Assembly (NCBI RefSeq): GCF_045865695.1
Contig: NZ_BAACAP010000220.1
Span: 1 to 64,000, forward strand
Source of the DNA: Scytonema sp045865695
GTDB taxonomy: Bacteria; Cyanobacteriota; Cyanobacteriia; Cyanobacteriales; Nostocaceae
Reading direction: 5' to 3'
Length of the DNA: 64,000 nt
In this document: piece after piece, positions 16,438 to 23,858 of the stretch
How positions within the stretch are numbered: position 1 is the stretch's first letter
How the letters are laid out: each line of letters starts with the position of its first letter
Notes under the pieces: model-generated
What the model saw: the letters and a program-made list of their open reading frames with translations, nothing else
The model's database searches: none
What the model was told of the DNA's origin: nothing
Position numbers and translations under genes: made by a program

Positions 16438-17520
16438 ATGGATTATTTAATTAACGAACATATTAAAGGTATAGGACAGAAAGAACCTAGACTTGCTAAA
16501 GGGAATGATGCTATTCGTCTGGATAAAGGTGAGCTACCATACCCGCCCTCACCTTATGTTATCGAAGCGATCGCAGATGCACTAAAGACAATCAATCGAT
16601 ATCCAGAGATACTAGGAGGAACGCTCAGAGAAGCATTAGCCAAGTACACTGGTGCAAAGGAACAACAGATTTTTATCGGTAATGGCTCGGACGATTTGAT
16701 CGAACTGATTGCTAAAGTCTTTGTCAAGCCGGGAGAAGAAGTTATTATCCCAGTTCCAACCTTTTTTGTGTATTTTCTCAGCACTCAAGTTGTTAATGGA
16801 AATCCCATTGTAGTTCATAGAACTACAGACTTTGGGCTTGATGTTGAAGCAATAGTGCAGAAAGTCACTCCCAAAACGATGGTTTTGTTTATTGCTAACC
16901 CCAACAACCCCACAGCTAATCTGATTCCACGAGAGACGATCCAGGAAATTCTGGAGCGTGTAAAGTGTATGGTGGTTGTCGATGAGTGTTACTATGAAAT
17001 TTGTCACGAAACAGTGGCAGATTTTGTCGATCGCTATCCAAATCTTATTATTTTACGTAGCTTGTCAAAAAGCTTTGGATTGGCGGGACTTAGAGTGGGT
17101 TACGGAATTGCCAATGAGACAGTGGTAGATTATCTCTACCGAGCAGCGCAAATGTTTTCCGTGAATAGGCTAGCTATAGTGGGTGCGATCGCCGCACTAG
17201 AGGACATGGAGTATGTCCATTCTAATATTAAGCAAATTTGCCAAGATAGGGAATACTTAGCCAAAGAACTGGAAAACCTTGGGTTCTTTGTTTGTCCTTC
17301 TGCAACCAACTTTCTTTTAGTTCATACAAAACCACTTGGAATTCCCTCAAGAGATTTGGTTAAAGCACTCCAAACCAGAAATATTTTTGTACAAGATTTT
17401 GGTTTAAAACCAGGATTAGATACTTACTACTTTAGAACATCTGTTGGTACTCCCGATGAAAATCAGACATTACTCATACAGATAAAGGAAGTCGTCAACC
17501 TTTTGCAAAAAGGTCTTTAA
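16438..17520 (+). CDS. histidinol-phosphate aminotransferase family protein (HisC-like)
   Basis: 360-residue fold-type I PLP aminotransferase. The PLP lysine is in LRSLSKSFGLAGLRVGY, the cofactor aspartate/tyrosine pair in VVDECYYE, the substrate-binding region in NPNNPTANL (family norm NPNNPTG), and the C-terminal arginine in YFRTSVGTPDEN. Full length and intact. HisC normally transaminates imidazole-acetol phosphate, but many paralogues act on other amino acids or amino alcohol phosphates. Last gene of the HisD/kinase/HAD/HisC cluster. A broken copy of its 3' half lies at 18685-18892. It is either a second hisC or, more likely in this context, an accessory aminotransferase. Confidence 0.85.
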   Translation: MDYLINEHIKGIGQKEPRLAKGNDAIRLDKGELPYPPSPYVIEAIADALKTINRYPEILGGTLREALAKYTGAKEQQIFIGNGSDDLIELIAKVFVKPGEEVIIPVPTFFVYFLSTQVVNGNPIVVHRTTDFGLDVEAIVQKVTPKTMVLFIANPNNPTANLIPRETIQEILERVKCMVVVDECYYEICHETVADFVDRYPNLIILRSLSKSFGLAGLRVGYGIANETVVDYLYRAAQMFSVNRLAIVGAIAALEDMEYVHSNIKQICQDREYLAKELENLGFFVCPSATNFLLVHTKPLGIPSRDLVKALQTRNIFVQDFGLKPGLDTYYFRTSVGTPDENQTLLIQIKEVVNLLQKGL

Positions 17521-17591
17521 TTGTTTAAAGTGCCGATTTACTCTTGTGTGAAGATTTTTGCTAGATTGCTATTCATCACCAATAGAAAACT

Positions 17592-17882
17592 TTACTCAAA
17601 AAGACTCTCAATATCCCTTGCTTCATGGAGGACTCGAATAACTTCGATTCCATTATCGATAGGACGATAAAATATAATGTAATTATTAACTGGAAAACTC
17701 CGTAGCCTATCAAGAATTTCAGCACGTTCTTTCCCCATTAATGGGAATTGTGCCAGTGTCTGCATTTTTTCATCTAATATTTTTAACAAAGAATCAGCTC
17801 TTTCCTCACTGTAATCTGCAATATAGTTCCAAATTTCCTTAAGATCGTTTTTGGCTTTAGGTGTTCTGATAATTCGGCTCAT
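17592..17882 (-). CDS. parE: ParE/RelE-family toxin
   Basis: 96-residue toxin of the RelE/ParE superfamily. It has an N-terminal SRIIRTPKAKNDLKEIWNYI helix pair, the LAQFPLMGKERAEI loop, RSFPVNNYIIFYRP and a C-terminal IEVIRVLHEARDIESLF strand and tail, the arrangement seen in ParE proteins. Many ParE toxins poison DNA gyrase. The ATG overlaps the antitoxin stop region by four bases (17879-17882), giving coupled translation. It lies between hisC-like and the broken hisC copy, so it may have arrived with, or stabilised, that rearrangement. Confidence 0.88.
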   Translation of the reverse strand: MSRIIRTPKAKNDLKEIWNYIADYSEERADSLLKILDEKMQTLAQFPLMGKERAEILDRLRSFPVNNYIIFYRPIDNGIEVIRVLHEARDIESLFE

Positions 17883-18136
17883 GCGGTCAGTTTTCCTTTC
17901 CGTTCTCTTTTCGCTTCTTGAATGATTTCCTCAATATTGAAAGGTTCTGATACACCACTGTCTATGCCACTTTGAATCTCCCGACGCAGTTCTTCAAGTC
18001 TTAACTTACGCAAGTCCTCTTTTTCTTTGAGAAGGCGCAATCCTGCACGAATCACCTCGCTCTGTGACTGATACTCGCCCCCTGCAAGCATTTCTTCAAC
18101 GAACTTATCAAATGTTTCTCCCAGATGTACGTTCAT
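17879..18136 (-). CDS. parD: ParD-family antitoxin
   Basis: 85 residues from ATG 18136 (MNVHLGETFDKFVEEMLAGG). The ribbon-helix-helix N-terminus is followed by YQSQSEVIRAGLRLLKEKED, the diagnostic ParD/CopG helix, then an acidic-basic tail that would wrap the toxin. An open frame extends upstream to 18217, but that leader lacks family similarity. Antitoxin first, toxin second with a four-base overlap, is the standard order, and the pair is probably autoregulated by ParD. Confidence 0.88.
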   Translation of the reverse strand: MNVHLGETFDKFVEEMLAGGEYQSQSEVIRAGLRLLKEKEDLRKLRLEELRREIQSGIDSGVSEPFNIEEIIQEAKRERKGKLTA

Positions 18137-18300
18137 ACAATACCTCTTGAATATTCTGTAAGCATTTCTTATAGAGTTGCATATTTTAACAATAAATGTC
18201 AAAACGAAGGCAGGCAAGCGAGGGCAGAGGACAGCTATGTGGTAGAAGAAATTAAGGTATAAGGCGCGGGAGCGTGGAGGGGTATGTGGGAATTCCCATC

Positions 18301-18646
18301 ATATTGTTTCTGCATAATATCAATAAGATAAAATCTTTTCCCCAAGGACTTCTAAAATTTTAGTTACTGAGGCTTTTTGTGCCTCTAACTCCTGAATTTT
18401 GCTAAGTAGTCGCTTAGGAATATACTTGCTCTTTTTGGTAATGCGATCGCGAAGCGCAAGCTGTACCCAGCTTATCGCCCTCGCTCCAAACTTCATAGTG
18501 ATACCAAGGTTGAGGATAATCTTTCCCATTGAGGGTAATGGTCTTCCATTGAATAGAACCAGTGCCTAAGCCTTTGTTTCGTCGCGTTTTACTAGGGCTA
18601 TTTTTACTAGTGGGTATTTGCTTTTCCTTGTCATTACTAGGGAATC
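18301..18646 (-). pseudogene. chimeric broken copy of downstream genes
   Basis: 18301-18335 matches 19038-19072 (inside the 107-residue gene). From 18335 to 18642 the sequence matches 19841-20120, the 3' half of the 352-residue gene, including KKSKYIPKRLLSKIQELEAQ. The copy carries an extra ~27 bp containing GCGATCGCGAAGCGCAAGC where the parent reads GTTACC, and it lacks the 5' half. The two parent segments are ~770 bp apart, so the join is a rearrangement point. A residual 69-residue frame exists but no gene function is expected. Confidence 0.85.
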
Positions 18647-18684
18647 TGTAAATTTACTTCCCGCAGCTTCTTGAAAAAGGCAAG

Positions 18685-18892
18685 TTGCCAATGAGACAGT
18701 GGTAGATTATCTCTACCGAGCAGCGCATGGTTCAAGCACTCCAAACGAGAAATATTTTTGTACAAGATTTTGGTTTAAAACCCGGATTAGATGCGTACTA
18801 TTTCAGAACATCTGTCGGTACTCTCGATGAAAATCAGGCATTACTCACACAGATAAAGGAAGTCGTCAACCTTTTGTAAAAAGGTCTTTAAC
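18685..18892 (+). pseudogene. internally deleted copy of the hisC-like 3' end
   Basis: 18685-18727 matches 17108-17150. The next base joins directly to sequence matching 17357-17520, so ~206 bp of the parent are missing. The copy also changes CTTTTGCAAAAAGG to CTTTTGTAAAAAGG, which puts an early TAA in the parental frame. Identity by eye is above 90 percent, indicating a recent event. Confidence 0.9.
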
Positions 18893-18956
18893 TGAGGTTG
18901 AGCCATTTTCAACTTTCCAATTTTTGATTTATAAATTATTGTGATTTTACAAAATC

Positions 18957-19280
18957 TCAGGTTATTCGTTCTCTTGTACCAATACCAAGCTCAATTAATT
19001 TGTCTTTAACACAAGAAGGATGAAAACCGCAGTAATAATATTGTTTCTGCATAATATCAATAAGATAAAATCCTTCTTCACCACCATTAATCTTACGGAG
19101 TTGGCTTGCTGCTTCACGCATACTTATACCAAAAGAAGTAAATAAATCATCCAGCGACATAGATGGTAAATTAAGTGGATTGTAAAAAGATTCACCTTTG
19201 ACAAAATGCCATTGAGTACCGCAACGGCGTACAACACGATAATAAATAGGTGCAACGATATATGCGTCTAAATCATTCAT
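18957..19280 (-). CDS. hypothetical protein, 107 aa
   Basis: Soluble-looking 107-residue protein starting MNDLDAYIVAPIYYRVVRRC. It contains a FHFVKGE-like WHFVKGESFYNPLNLP segment and ends with KDKLIELGIGTRERIT. I recognise no family. A 35-bp piece of it is duplicated at 18301-18335. It lies in the rearranged block between hisC-like and pyrB. An upstream hairpin (19309-19333) separates it from the 19354 gene. Confidence 0.5.
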   Translation of the reverse strand: MNDLDAYIVAPIYYRVVRRCGTQWHFVKGESFYNPLNLPSMSLDDLFTSFGISMREAASQLRKINGGEEGFYLIDIMQKQYYYCGFHPSCVKDKLIELGIGTRERIT

Positions 19281-19308
19281 AGTACAGATGTTAGAATAGT
19301 GAGTGAAA

Positions 19309-19333
19309 CAGCCCCTAGTTGGATTAGGGGCTG
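19309..19333 (-). terminator. hairpin after the 19354 gene
   Basis: Perfect arms CAGCCCCT / AGGGGCTG around a 9-nt loop, 20 bp past the stop of the minus-strand gene at 19354. The T run after it is weak (TTTCACT), so it is a possible terminator only. It also lies in the 5' region of the 18957-19280 gene. Confidence 0.55.
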
Positions 19334-19353
19334 CAATTAACTAGCGCTTGCGT

Positions 19354-19539
19354 CTAGTTATCTTGTTCGTTTGAGGGAGGATCTAACTTATCCTCTAGCT
19401 CCTCTCTCGCTTCATCATCATCGATAACGTTTGACTCACCAGTTATGATGTTTTGGCGTTCCCAAACACTGCGAAATAACCGTAACAAGACAACAATAGG
19501 GTCAAATACGTTTCGGCCATATTTACCATTGTTACTCAG
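19354..19539 (-). CDS. small acidic-tailed protein, possible CTG start
   Basis: About 62 residues if read from CTG 19539 (LSNNGKYGRNVFDPIVVLLR...), ending in an acidic tail (VIDDDEAREELEDKLDPP). The frame is open further, to a TTG at 19629, but that leader is AT-rich noise. A consensus AAGGAGGT lies 8 nt before the CTG, and no ATG, GTG or TTG lies within range in this frame. A perfect 10-bp inverted repeat sits just upstream. I do not recognise the family. It could be a small regulator or immunity-type protein. Start assignment is the main doubt. Confidence 0.45.
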   Translation of the reverse strand: MSNNGKYGRNVFDPIVVLLRLFRSVWERQNIITGESNVIDDDEAREELEDKLDPPSNEQDN

Positions 19540-19546
19540 GTTTTTT

Positions 19547-19591
19547 ACCTCCTTTTTTTTGTTTACTGTAAAGGATTTACTTCCTTTACAG
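19547..19591 (-). promoter_or_regulatory. strong Shine-Dalgarno next to a perfect hairpin/operator
   Basis: On the minus strand, the perfect inverted repeat CTGTAAAGGA-N6-TCCTTTACAG (19566-19591) comes first, then a purine run and AAGGAGGT (19547-19554). The palindrome could be a repressor site or an RNA hairpin that exposes or hides the ribosome site of the 19354 gene. Confidence 0.5.
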
Positions 19592-19790
19592 TTAATATTG
19601 TAACCTAAAAAATAAATGATAATTAACAATTTTAGAATTAATAAAAAATTATTTTTATATTATATAAAAACTTTGATTTTTCGTTGATAAGCTATTCTAT
19701 TTAATAATAAATATAGGAATTGAAAAAGTCAGATTATTGAGGGGATGCAGCTATGAAAGTTCCTAATGCTTGCAGATTGCATTAGAGGCA

Positions 19791-19825
19791 GTCTACAATT
19801 TCCCATCGGGAAGGGAGTATGAAAC
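19791..19825 (+). repeat. solitary CRISPR-repeat-like element
   Basis: A 35-bp sequence starting GTCTACAATT, with stem TTCCCATCGGGAA, ending GGAGTATGAAAC, which is the architecture of a cyanobacterial CRISPR repeat but different from the two arrays. A weak partner ending GCTATGAAAG lies ~31 bp upstream. Possible relic of a third array. Confidence 0.35.
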
Positions 19826-19834
19826 TTGGGTGAC

Positions 19835-20893
19835 TCAAATCTTTTCCCCAAGGACTTCTAAAATTTCAGTTACCGAGGCTTTTTGTGCCTCTAACTCCTG
19901 AATTTTGCTCAGTAATCGCTTGGGAATATACTTGCTCTTTTTGGTAATGCGGTTACCCTCGCTCCAAACCTCATAGTGATACCAAGGTTGGGGATAATCT
20001 TTACCATTGAGGGTAATGGTCTTCCATTGAAGAGAGCCAGTGCCTAAGCCTTTATGTCGCCGCGTTTTACTGGGGCTATTTTTACTGGTGGGTATTTGCT
20101 GTTCTTTGACATTACTAGGGCTATTTTTACTAGGGCTGTTTTCCTTACCCACCAGTAAAATTTCTCCACCGAGTATTGCCAGAATTTCTACAACTGGACG
20201 TTTCTGCTCCTCTGCCTGTTGAACCAGTTCTAGCAACTGTTTGGGAATGTACTTGCTTTTTTTTCGACCGTTCTCCTTCCAGTGATAGTAAGCTTGCGGG
20301 TAATCTTTTCCATTTTTAGTTATGGTGCGCCAGTGAATCGTACCGTTACCTTCACCATGATTTCTACGATTTTTACTGGTTGGTAAGTTATTACTGGGGT
20401 TGTTTTTACTAGAACAGGGACTGGGCTGTTCGAGATTTTTACTAGGGCTATTTCCACTACCCCCCAGTAATGAGTTACCAGAATCGCAAGCAGCCTCTGA
20501 ATCTAATTGCTTATCAACATCAGAAGAATCGGTGGAGGCTGGTTCCTGCGATCGATACTGTGCTGTTGGGTTGTCTCGTACAAAACCTGTATGGCTTTTA
20601 TGTGAGGTTACATTCTGTAGAAGACATTTCAAAGCATCTCCTCCCAAACGAATGAGCAGGTTGCTTGCGTTAGGTAATAGATCCCTTGTGTTTGGGAATT
20701 GTTTTGAGTCATAATACTGGTAGATAAAAACTGCAAAGTTTGTGCCCCTGTCTCTCAAGACAAGGGCGTATTCTTGATTTCCGTGCAACTTACAACTAGA
20801 AAATTGCACTTCAATAGCTGATTTGTTATTGTTGAAATAACAAACAGATATTTTTTCATTACTAAAATTGCTAATGAGAAAATAGTATAGCAA
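19835..20893 (-). CDS. modular protein with two KKSKYIPK repeats and NSPSKN linkers
   Basis: 352 residues of unknown family. Residues 1-95 form a globular N-terminal part (VLRDRGTNFAVFIYQYYDS, then LLIRLGGDALKCLL). A Ser/Asn-rich linker follows with repeated NSPSKN-type motifs. Then come two copies of a ~62-residue module: GNGTIHWRTITKNGKDYPQA...KKSKYIPKQLL and GTGSLQWKTITLNGKDYPQP...KKSKYIPKRLL, each ending in a helix of the E(I/V)LxxLGxEI type. The basic modules resemble DNA-binding pieces attached to cyanobacterial mobile-element proteins, but this is inference. It is divergent from the HTH gene at 20915 with a shared palindrome between, so probably co-regulated. The 3' half is copied at 18335-18642. 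Confidence 0.6.
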   Translation of the reverse strand: MLYYFLISNFSNEKISVCYFNNNKSAIEVQFSSCKLHGNQEYALVLRDRGTNFAVFIYQYYDSKQFPNTRDLLPNASNLLIRLGGDALKCLLQNVTSHKSHTGFVRDNPTAQYRSQEPASTDSSDVDKQLDSEAACDSGNSLLGGSGNSPSKNLEQPSPCSSKNNPSNNLPTSKNRRNHGEGNGTIHWRTITKNGKDYPQAYYHWKENGRKKSKYIPKQLLELVQQAEEQKRPVVEILAILGGEILLVGKENSPSKNSPSNVKEQQIPTSKNSPSKTRRHKGLGTGSLQWKTITLNGKDYPQPWYHYEVWSEGNRITKKSKYIPKRLLSKIQELEAQKASVTEILEVLGEKI

Positions 20894-20903
20894 AAATTGC
20901 TAT
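20887..20903. promoter_or_regulatory. palindromic operator candidate
   Basis: Perfect inverted repeat ATAGCAA-AAA-TTGCTAT between the divergent 352-aa and HTH genes. It is nested within a wider pair, TTGCTAA (20870) and TTAGCAA (20904). This is a natural binding site for the adjacent Cro/C1-type regulator. Confidence 0.6.
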
Positions 20904-20914
20904 TTAGCAAGAAG

Positions 20915-21259
20915 ATGGATCACCAGCAAATTTTGATTAAGGCGATTAGGGAAAGTGGATTGACCGCCAAAGAGATTTCTGAGGCGACGGGAGTTAACGA
21001 AAGTAGCCTCAGTCGATTTATTAATGGTAAGCAAGACCTAAGAGCTGGCGATTACTTTGCTGTATTAAATTTTCTCCCAGAGGAAGCTAAAAACCCTGCA
21101 AAATCTCGTCTTTCGATAGATTCTTCTGTGAGTTTAAAAATGCTCATCATGCAAGCGACAGACACAGAAAAGGCAGAAGTTTTGTTTGCGTTGGGGCATT
21201 TGTTTCTGAAAGAGCATAAGAATACAGAAGCAGTAGACTTACTCCCCGCAGCGTCTTGA
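20915..21259 (+). CDS. XRE-type HTH regulator
   Basis: About 114 residues from ATG 20915 (MDHQQILIKAIRESGLTAKE); the frame also allows ATG 20897, which would overlap the palindrome. A Cro/C1 helix-turn-helix fills residues 8-60 (LTAKEISEATGVNESSLSRFINGKQDLRAG). The C-terminal half is helical (ATDTEKAEVLFALGHLFLKE) and may dimerise. It probably represses its own promoter and the divergent 352-residue gene through 20887-20903. The last codons, around CCCGCAGCGTCTTGAAGAAG, resemble sequence at 18653-18684, so the 3' end is part of a duplicated segment or a dispersed repeat. Confidence 0.75.
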   Translation: MDHQQILIKAIRESGLTAKEISEATGVNESSLSRFINGKQDLRAGDYFAVLNFLPEEAKNPAKSRLSIDSSVSLKMLIMQATDTEKAEVLFALGHLFLKEHKNTEAVDLLPAAS

Positions 21260-21289
21260 AGAAGGCAAGTGACCAGTGACCAGTGACCA

Positions 21290-22279
21290 CTAACTCTTTC
21301 CACTGCCTATTAAGTACAACAACGCCATACGAATGGCGACACCACTACTGACTTGATTTTGAATGAGACTATATTTAGGGTCGTCCATGACTTCAGAACT
21401 GATTTCAACACCACGGTTTACGGGACCGGGATGTAAAATTTTGACATCTGGTTTGCATAGTTCCAATCTTGAATGTGTAATACCATACATTTGATGGTAC
21501 TCTCGCAATGAGGGTAATAAATGAGCGGTCATTCGTTCCTTTTGCAAGCGTAGGGTCATGACAAAATCAGCATCTTGCAAAGCAGGTTCTACCTCCCAAT
21601 GAAGAAACAATTTTCCTGGTTGGTCTTCTCCATAATCAGCAAATGATTTTGGTAAAAGTGTGGGAGGTCCAGCGAGATGTACTCGAGCACCGCTAGCAGT
21701 CAAGCTCCAAATATTCGATCGCGCAACTCTCGAATGCACGATATCTCCAACAATGGCGATTTTTTTATCTTTGAGGAGCTCGATGTGGGGTTCATCAACA
21801 TCGTAGAGAGTACAAATAGTAAATAAGTCAAGCAGTGCTTGGGAAGGGTGTTCGTGTTGACCGTCACCCGCATTAAGAACGTTGACTCGTACTCCCAAAC
21901 GATCCATTTCAGCTGCGATCGCCTGTGGAACGCCTGCTTCCTTATGGCGAATAACCATAATATCAGTACCCATCGCTAAGTAAGTCTTTGCCGTATCGAG
22001 AATCGTTTCTCCTTTTGTTATAGAAGAAGTTGCTGAGGCAAAGTTGAGAGTATCGGCTGACAACCGCTTGGCAGCTAGTTCAAAACTACTACGAGTCCGA
22101 GTAGAGGGTTCAAAAAATAAATTTGCTACCACCTGTCCCTGCAAAGTTGGTACTTTCTTTGTCCTGCGAGACAAGACTTCCATAAAACTAGCAGCCGTTT
22201 GTAAGACAGTGTTATATTCATCGCTTGTGAAGTCAGAAAGAGAAAGAACGTGATGACGATTCCAAGTGGTACTAGGCAT
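21290..22279 (-). CDS. pyrB: aspartate carbamoyltransferase catalytic subunit
   Basis: 329 residues. Condenses carbamoyl phosphate with aspartate, the committed step of pyrimidine synthesis. The carbamoyl-phosphate site FFEPSTRTRSSFELA is at ~55-70 and GDGQHEHPSQALLDLFTI at ~135-155. Also present are KIAIVGDIVHSRVARSN, the aspartate-binding TLRLQKERM segment and the C-terminal HPGPVNRGVEI. Full length and intact. A CAGTGAC repeat follows the stop on the plus-strand side. No pyrI or PyrR leader is visible; stand-alone pyrB is common in cyanobacteria. Confidence 0.96.
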   Translation of the reverse strand: MPSTTWNRHHVLSLSDFTSDEYNTVLQTAASFMEVLSRRTKKVPTLQGQVVANLFFEPSTRTRSSFELAAKRLSADTLNFASATSSITKGETILDTAKTYLAMGTDIMVIRHKEAGVPQAIAAEMDRLGVRVNVLNAGDGQHEHPSQALLDLFTICTLYDVDEPHIELLKDKKIAIVGDIVHSRVARSNIWSLTASGARVHLAGPPTLLPKSFADYGEDQPGKLFLHWEVEPALQDADFVMTLRLQKERMTAHLLPSLREYHQMYGITHSRLELCKPDVKILHPGPVNRGVEISSEVMDDPKYSLIQNQVSSGVAIRMALLYLIGSGKS

Positions 22280-22407
22280 AAATATCTAACAAGGATGTAG
22301 GATATAAGAAAAGTTACTAATCTAAACAATAAATAAATAAATGAGGAATTCTGTTAAGACTTGGTACATTATGAAACATAGCGCCATGTTCCTTTGTAAA
22401 ACTAGCC

Positions 22408-23343
22408 ATGCAATTTGATGACCTACAGCTAAGTGAGCCAGAGATAGAAGCAGCAATAGATTATAATCCACTCACGGTTACGAGTGACACGCAATTAATC
22501 GATGTTATTGCTTTAATGAACCAACGGCGAATTCACAGTTGTTCGTTATCTAGTATCAATTCACACGAATATGGGTTTCCTATCTATGAGACAGGTTCTA
22601 GTTGCGTTCTGGTGATGCAGGGAACGGAGTTGTTAGGAATCTTTACAGAACGGGATATTGTACGACTGACAGCAGCAAGCATACCTTTTGAAAAAGTGAC
22701 AATCGCTGAAGTCATGACAAAACCAGTGATTACACTCTCCCAAACAACTTTTAAAGATATTTTTGCCCCTCTATTTTTATTTCGACGCTACCGCATTCGT
22801 CATCTACCGATTTTGGGACATAAGGGAGAACTCATTGGTGTTGTTTCTCATGAAAGTATTCGCAGTATTTTACGCCCCATCCATCTCCTTAAGCTTATGC
22901 GTGTAGGAGATGTGATGACAACCCAAGTCATTCGTGCGCCAGTCACTGCTTCAGTTTTGAGCTTAGCTCAAGTCATGGCAGAGTATAAAATTAGCTGTGT
23001 TGTCATTACCGAGCAATACCCAGAACTAGAATTAGGACACTTCATTCATATTCCTGTAGGAATTGTCACCGAGCGAGATATCGTCCAATTCCAAGCACTG
23101 CAAATGAATTTTACAAAAGTTCGGGCGCAATCTGTTATGAGTACGCCGCTTTTTCTCTTAAGCCCTGAAGATTCTCTTTTGACTGCTTTGCGAGAAATGC
23201 ATCGGCGACACACAAAAAGATTAGTTGTGTCTTGGGATGGAGGCAAAGAACTCGGACTTGTGACTCAAAGCAGCCTGCTACGAGTTCTCGATCCAGTTGA
23301 GATGTATGGAGTTATTGCGACTTTGCAAAAAACTGTTACGTAA
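22408..23343 (+). CDS. four-CBS-domain protein
   Basis: 311-residue soluble protein built from two Bateman modules (four CBS motifs). Each motif shows the beta-strand/helix signature, for example LLGIFTERDIVRLTA, ELIGVVSHESIRSILRP, IPVGIVTERDIVQFQA and ELGLVTQSSLLRVLDP. CBS pairs bind adenine nucleotides and act as energy sensors. No output domain such as GGDEF or a kinase is fused, unlike many cyanobacterial CBS signalling proteins where these four domains head a PAS/GGDEF or histidine kinase. It may be a stand-alone regulator or a trimmed version. Stop followed by intergenic DNA. Confidence 0.85.
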   Translation: MQFDDLQLSEPEIEAAIDYNPLTVTSDTQLIDVIALMNQRRIHSCSLSSINSHEYGFPIYETGSSCVLVMQGTELLGIFTERDIVRLTAASIPFEKVTIAEVMTKPVITLSQTTFKDIFAPLFLFRRYRIRHLPILGHKGELIGVVSHESIRSILRPIHLLKLMRVGDVMTTQVIRAPVTASVLSLAQVMAEYKISCVVITEQYPELELGHFIHIPVGIVTERDIVQFQALQMNFTKVRAQSVMSTPLFLLSPEDSLLTALREMHRRHTKRLVVSWDGGKELGLVTQSSLLRVLDPVEMYGVIATLQKTVT

Positions 23344-23380
23344 GTTGTCTCAACGGTCAATACAAATTTTTATCTTTCAA

Positions 23381-23584
23381 TCAGGTATCTTCTGGAAATA
23401 CCCATTTAGGAGGTTCCATCAATTTTTTCATTCTTGCTATTTCAGCTATTTCTATCATTTGGTCTAAGGGAGTATCTTCAAGGAACTTTGAAGTAGCTTC
23501 TTTAAACTCTGTATTAGGACACTCATCCCCTAAAACACAGCCATTGACGCAAGCTTCCGCACAGTTGATTTTCGGTTGTTCCAC
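23381..23584 (-). CDS. small cysteine-rich conserved protein
   Basis: 67 residues with four cysteines clustered at the N-terminus (NCAEACVNGCVLGDECPN, spacing C-x3-C-x3-C-x5-C), then a helical part (LDQMIEIAEIARMKKLM) and a PPKWVFPED tail. The compact cysteine set suggests metal or iron-sulfur binding, which is inference. It looks like a conserved cyanobacterial small protein of unknown role. Convergent with the CBS gene. The ATG at 23584 follows a sensible purine-rich stretch. Confidence 0.65.
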   Translation of the reverse strand: MEQPKINCAEACVNGCVLGDECPNTEFKEATSKFLEDTPLDQMIEIAEIARMKKLMEPPKWVFPEDT

Positions 23585-23594
23585 GATTTACTCC

Positions 23595-23655
23595 TTTAGC
23601 GATTGGGGGTTAGGGATTGGGAATTGGGGATTAGGGATTAGGGATTGGGAAAGAA
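23595..23655. repeat. GGGATTA/GGGATTG heptamer repeat
   Basis: Tandem GGGATTG / GGGATTA words upstream of the small cysteine protein and mnmE, of the same class as 13680-13699. Confidence 0.8.
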
Positions 23656-23858
23656 AGAATTATTTTTATGACAAGCGTTATGGGCTATTTCTTGTGGGTA
23701 TCTGGCTTAATAATTAAGATGTGAGCTATGGTAACAAAGAATTACTTGCCCATTGCCTCTTGCCCAATGCCCTTTTTCACCGATACATGACTTCTGAATC
23801 GGTACACTTGAACTAGGATAAGTCGAATTTTTTGCAATTCACTATAAATCGTAACTGA

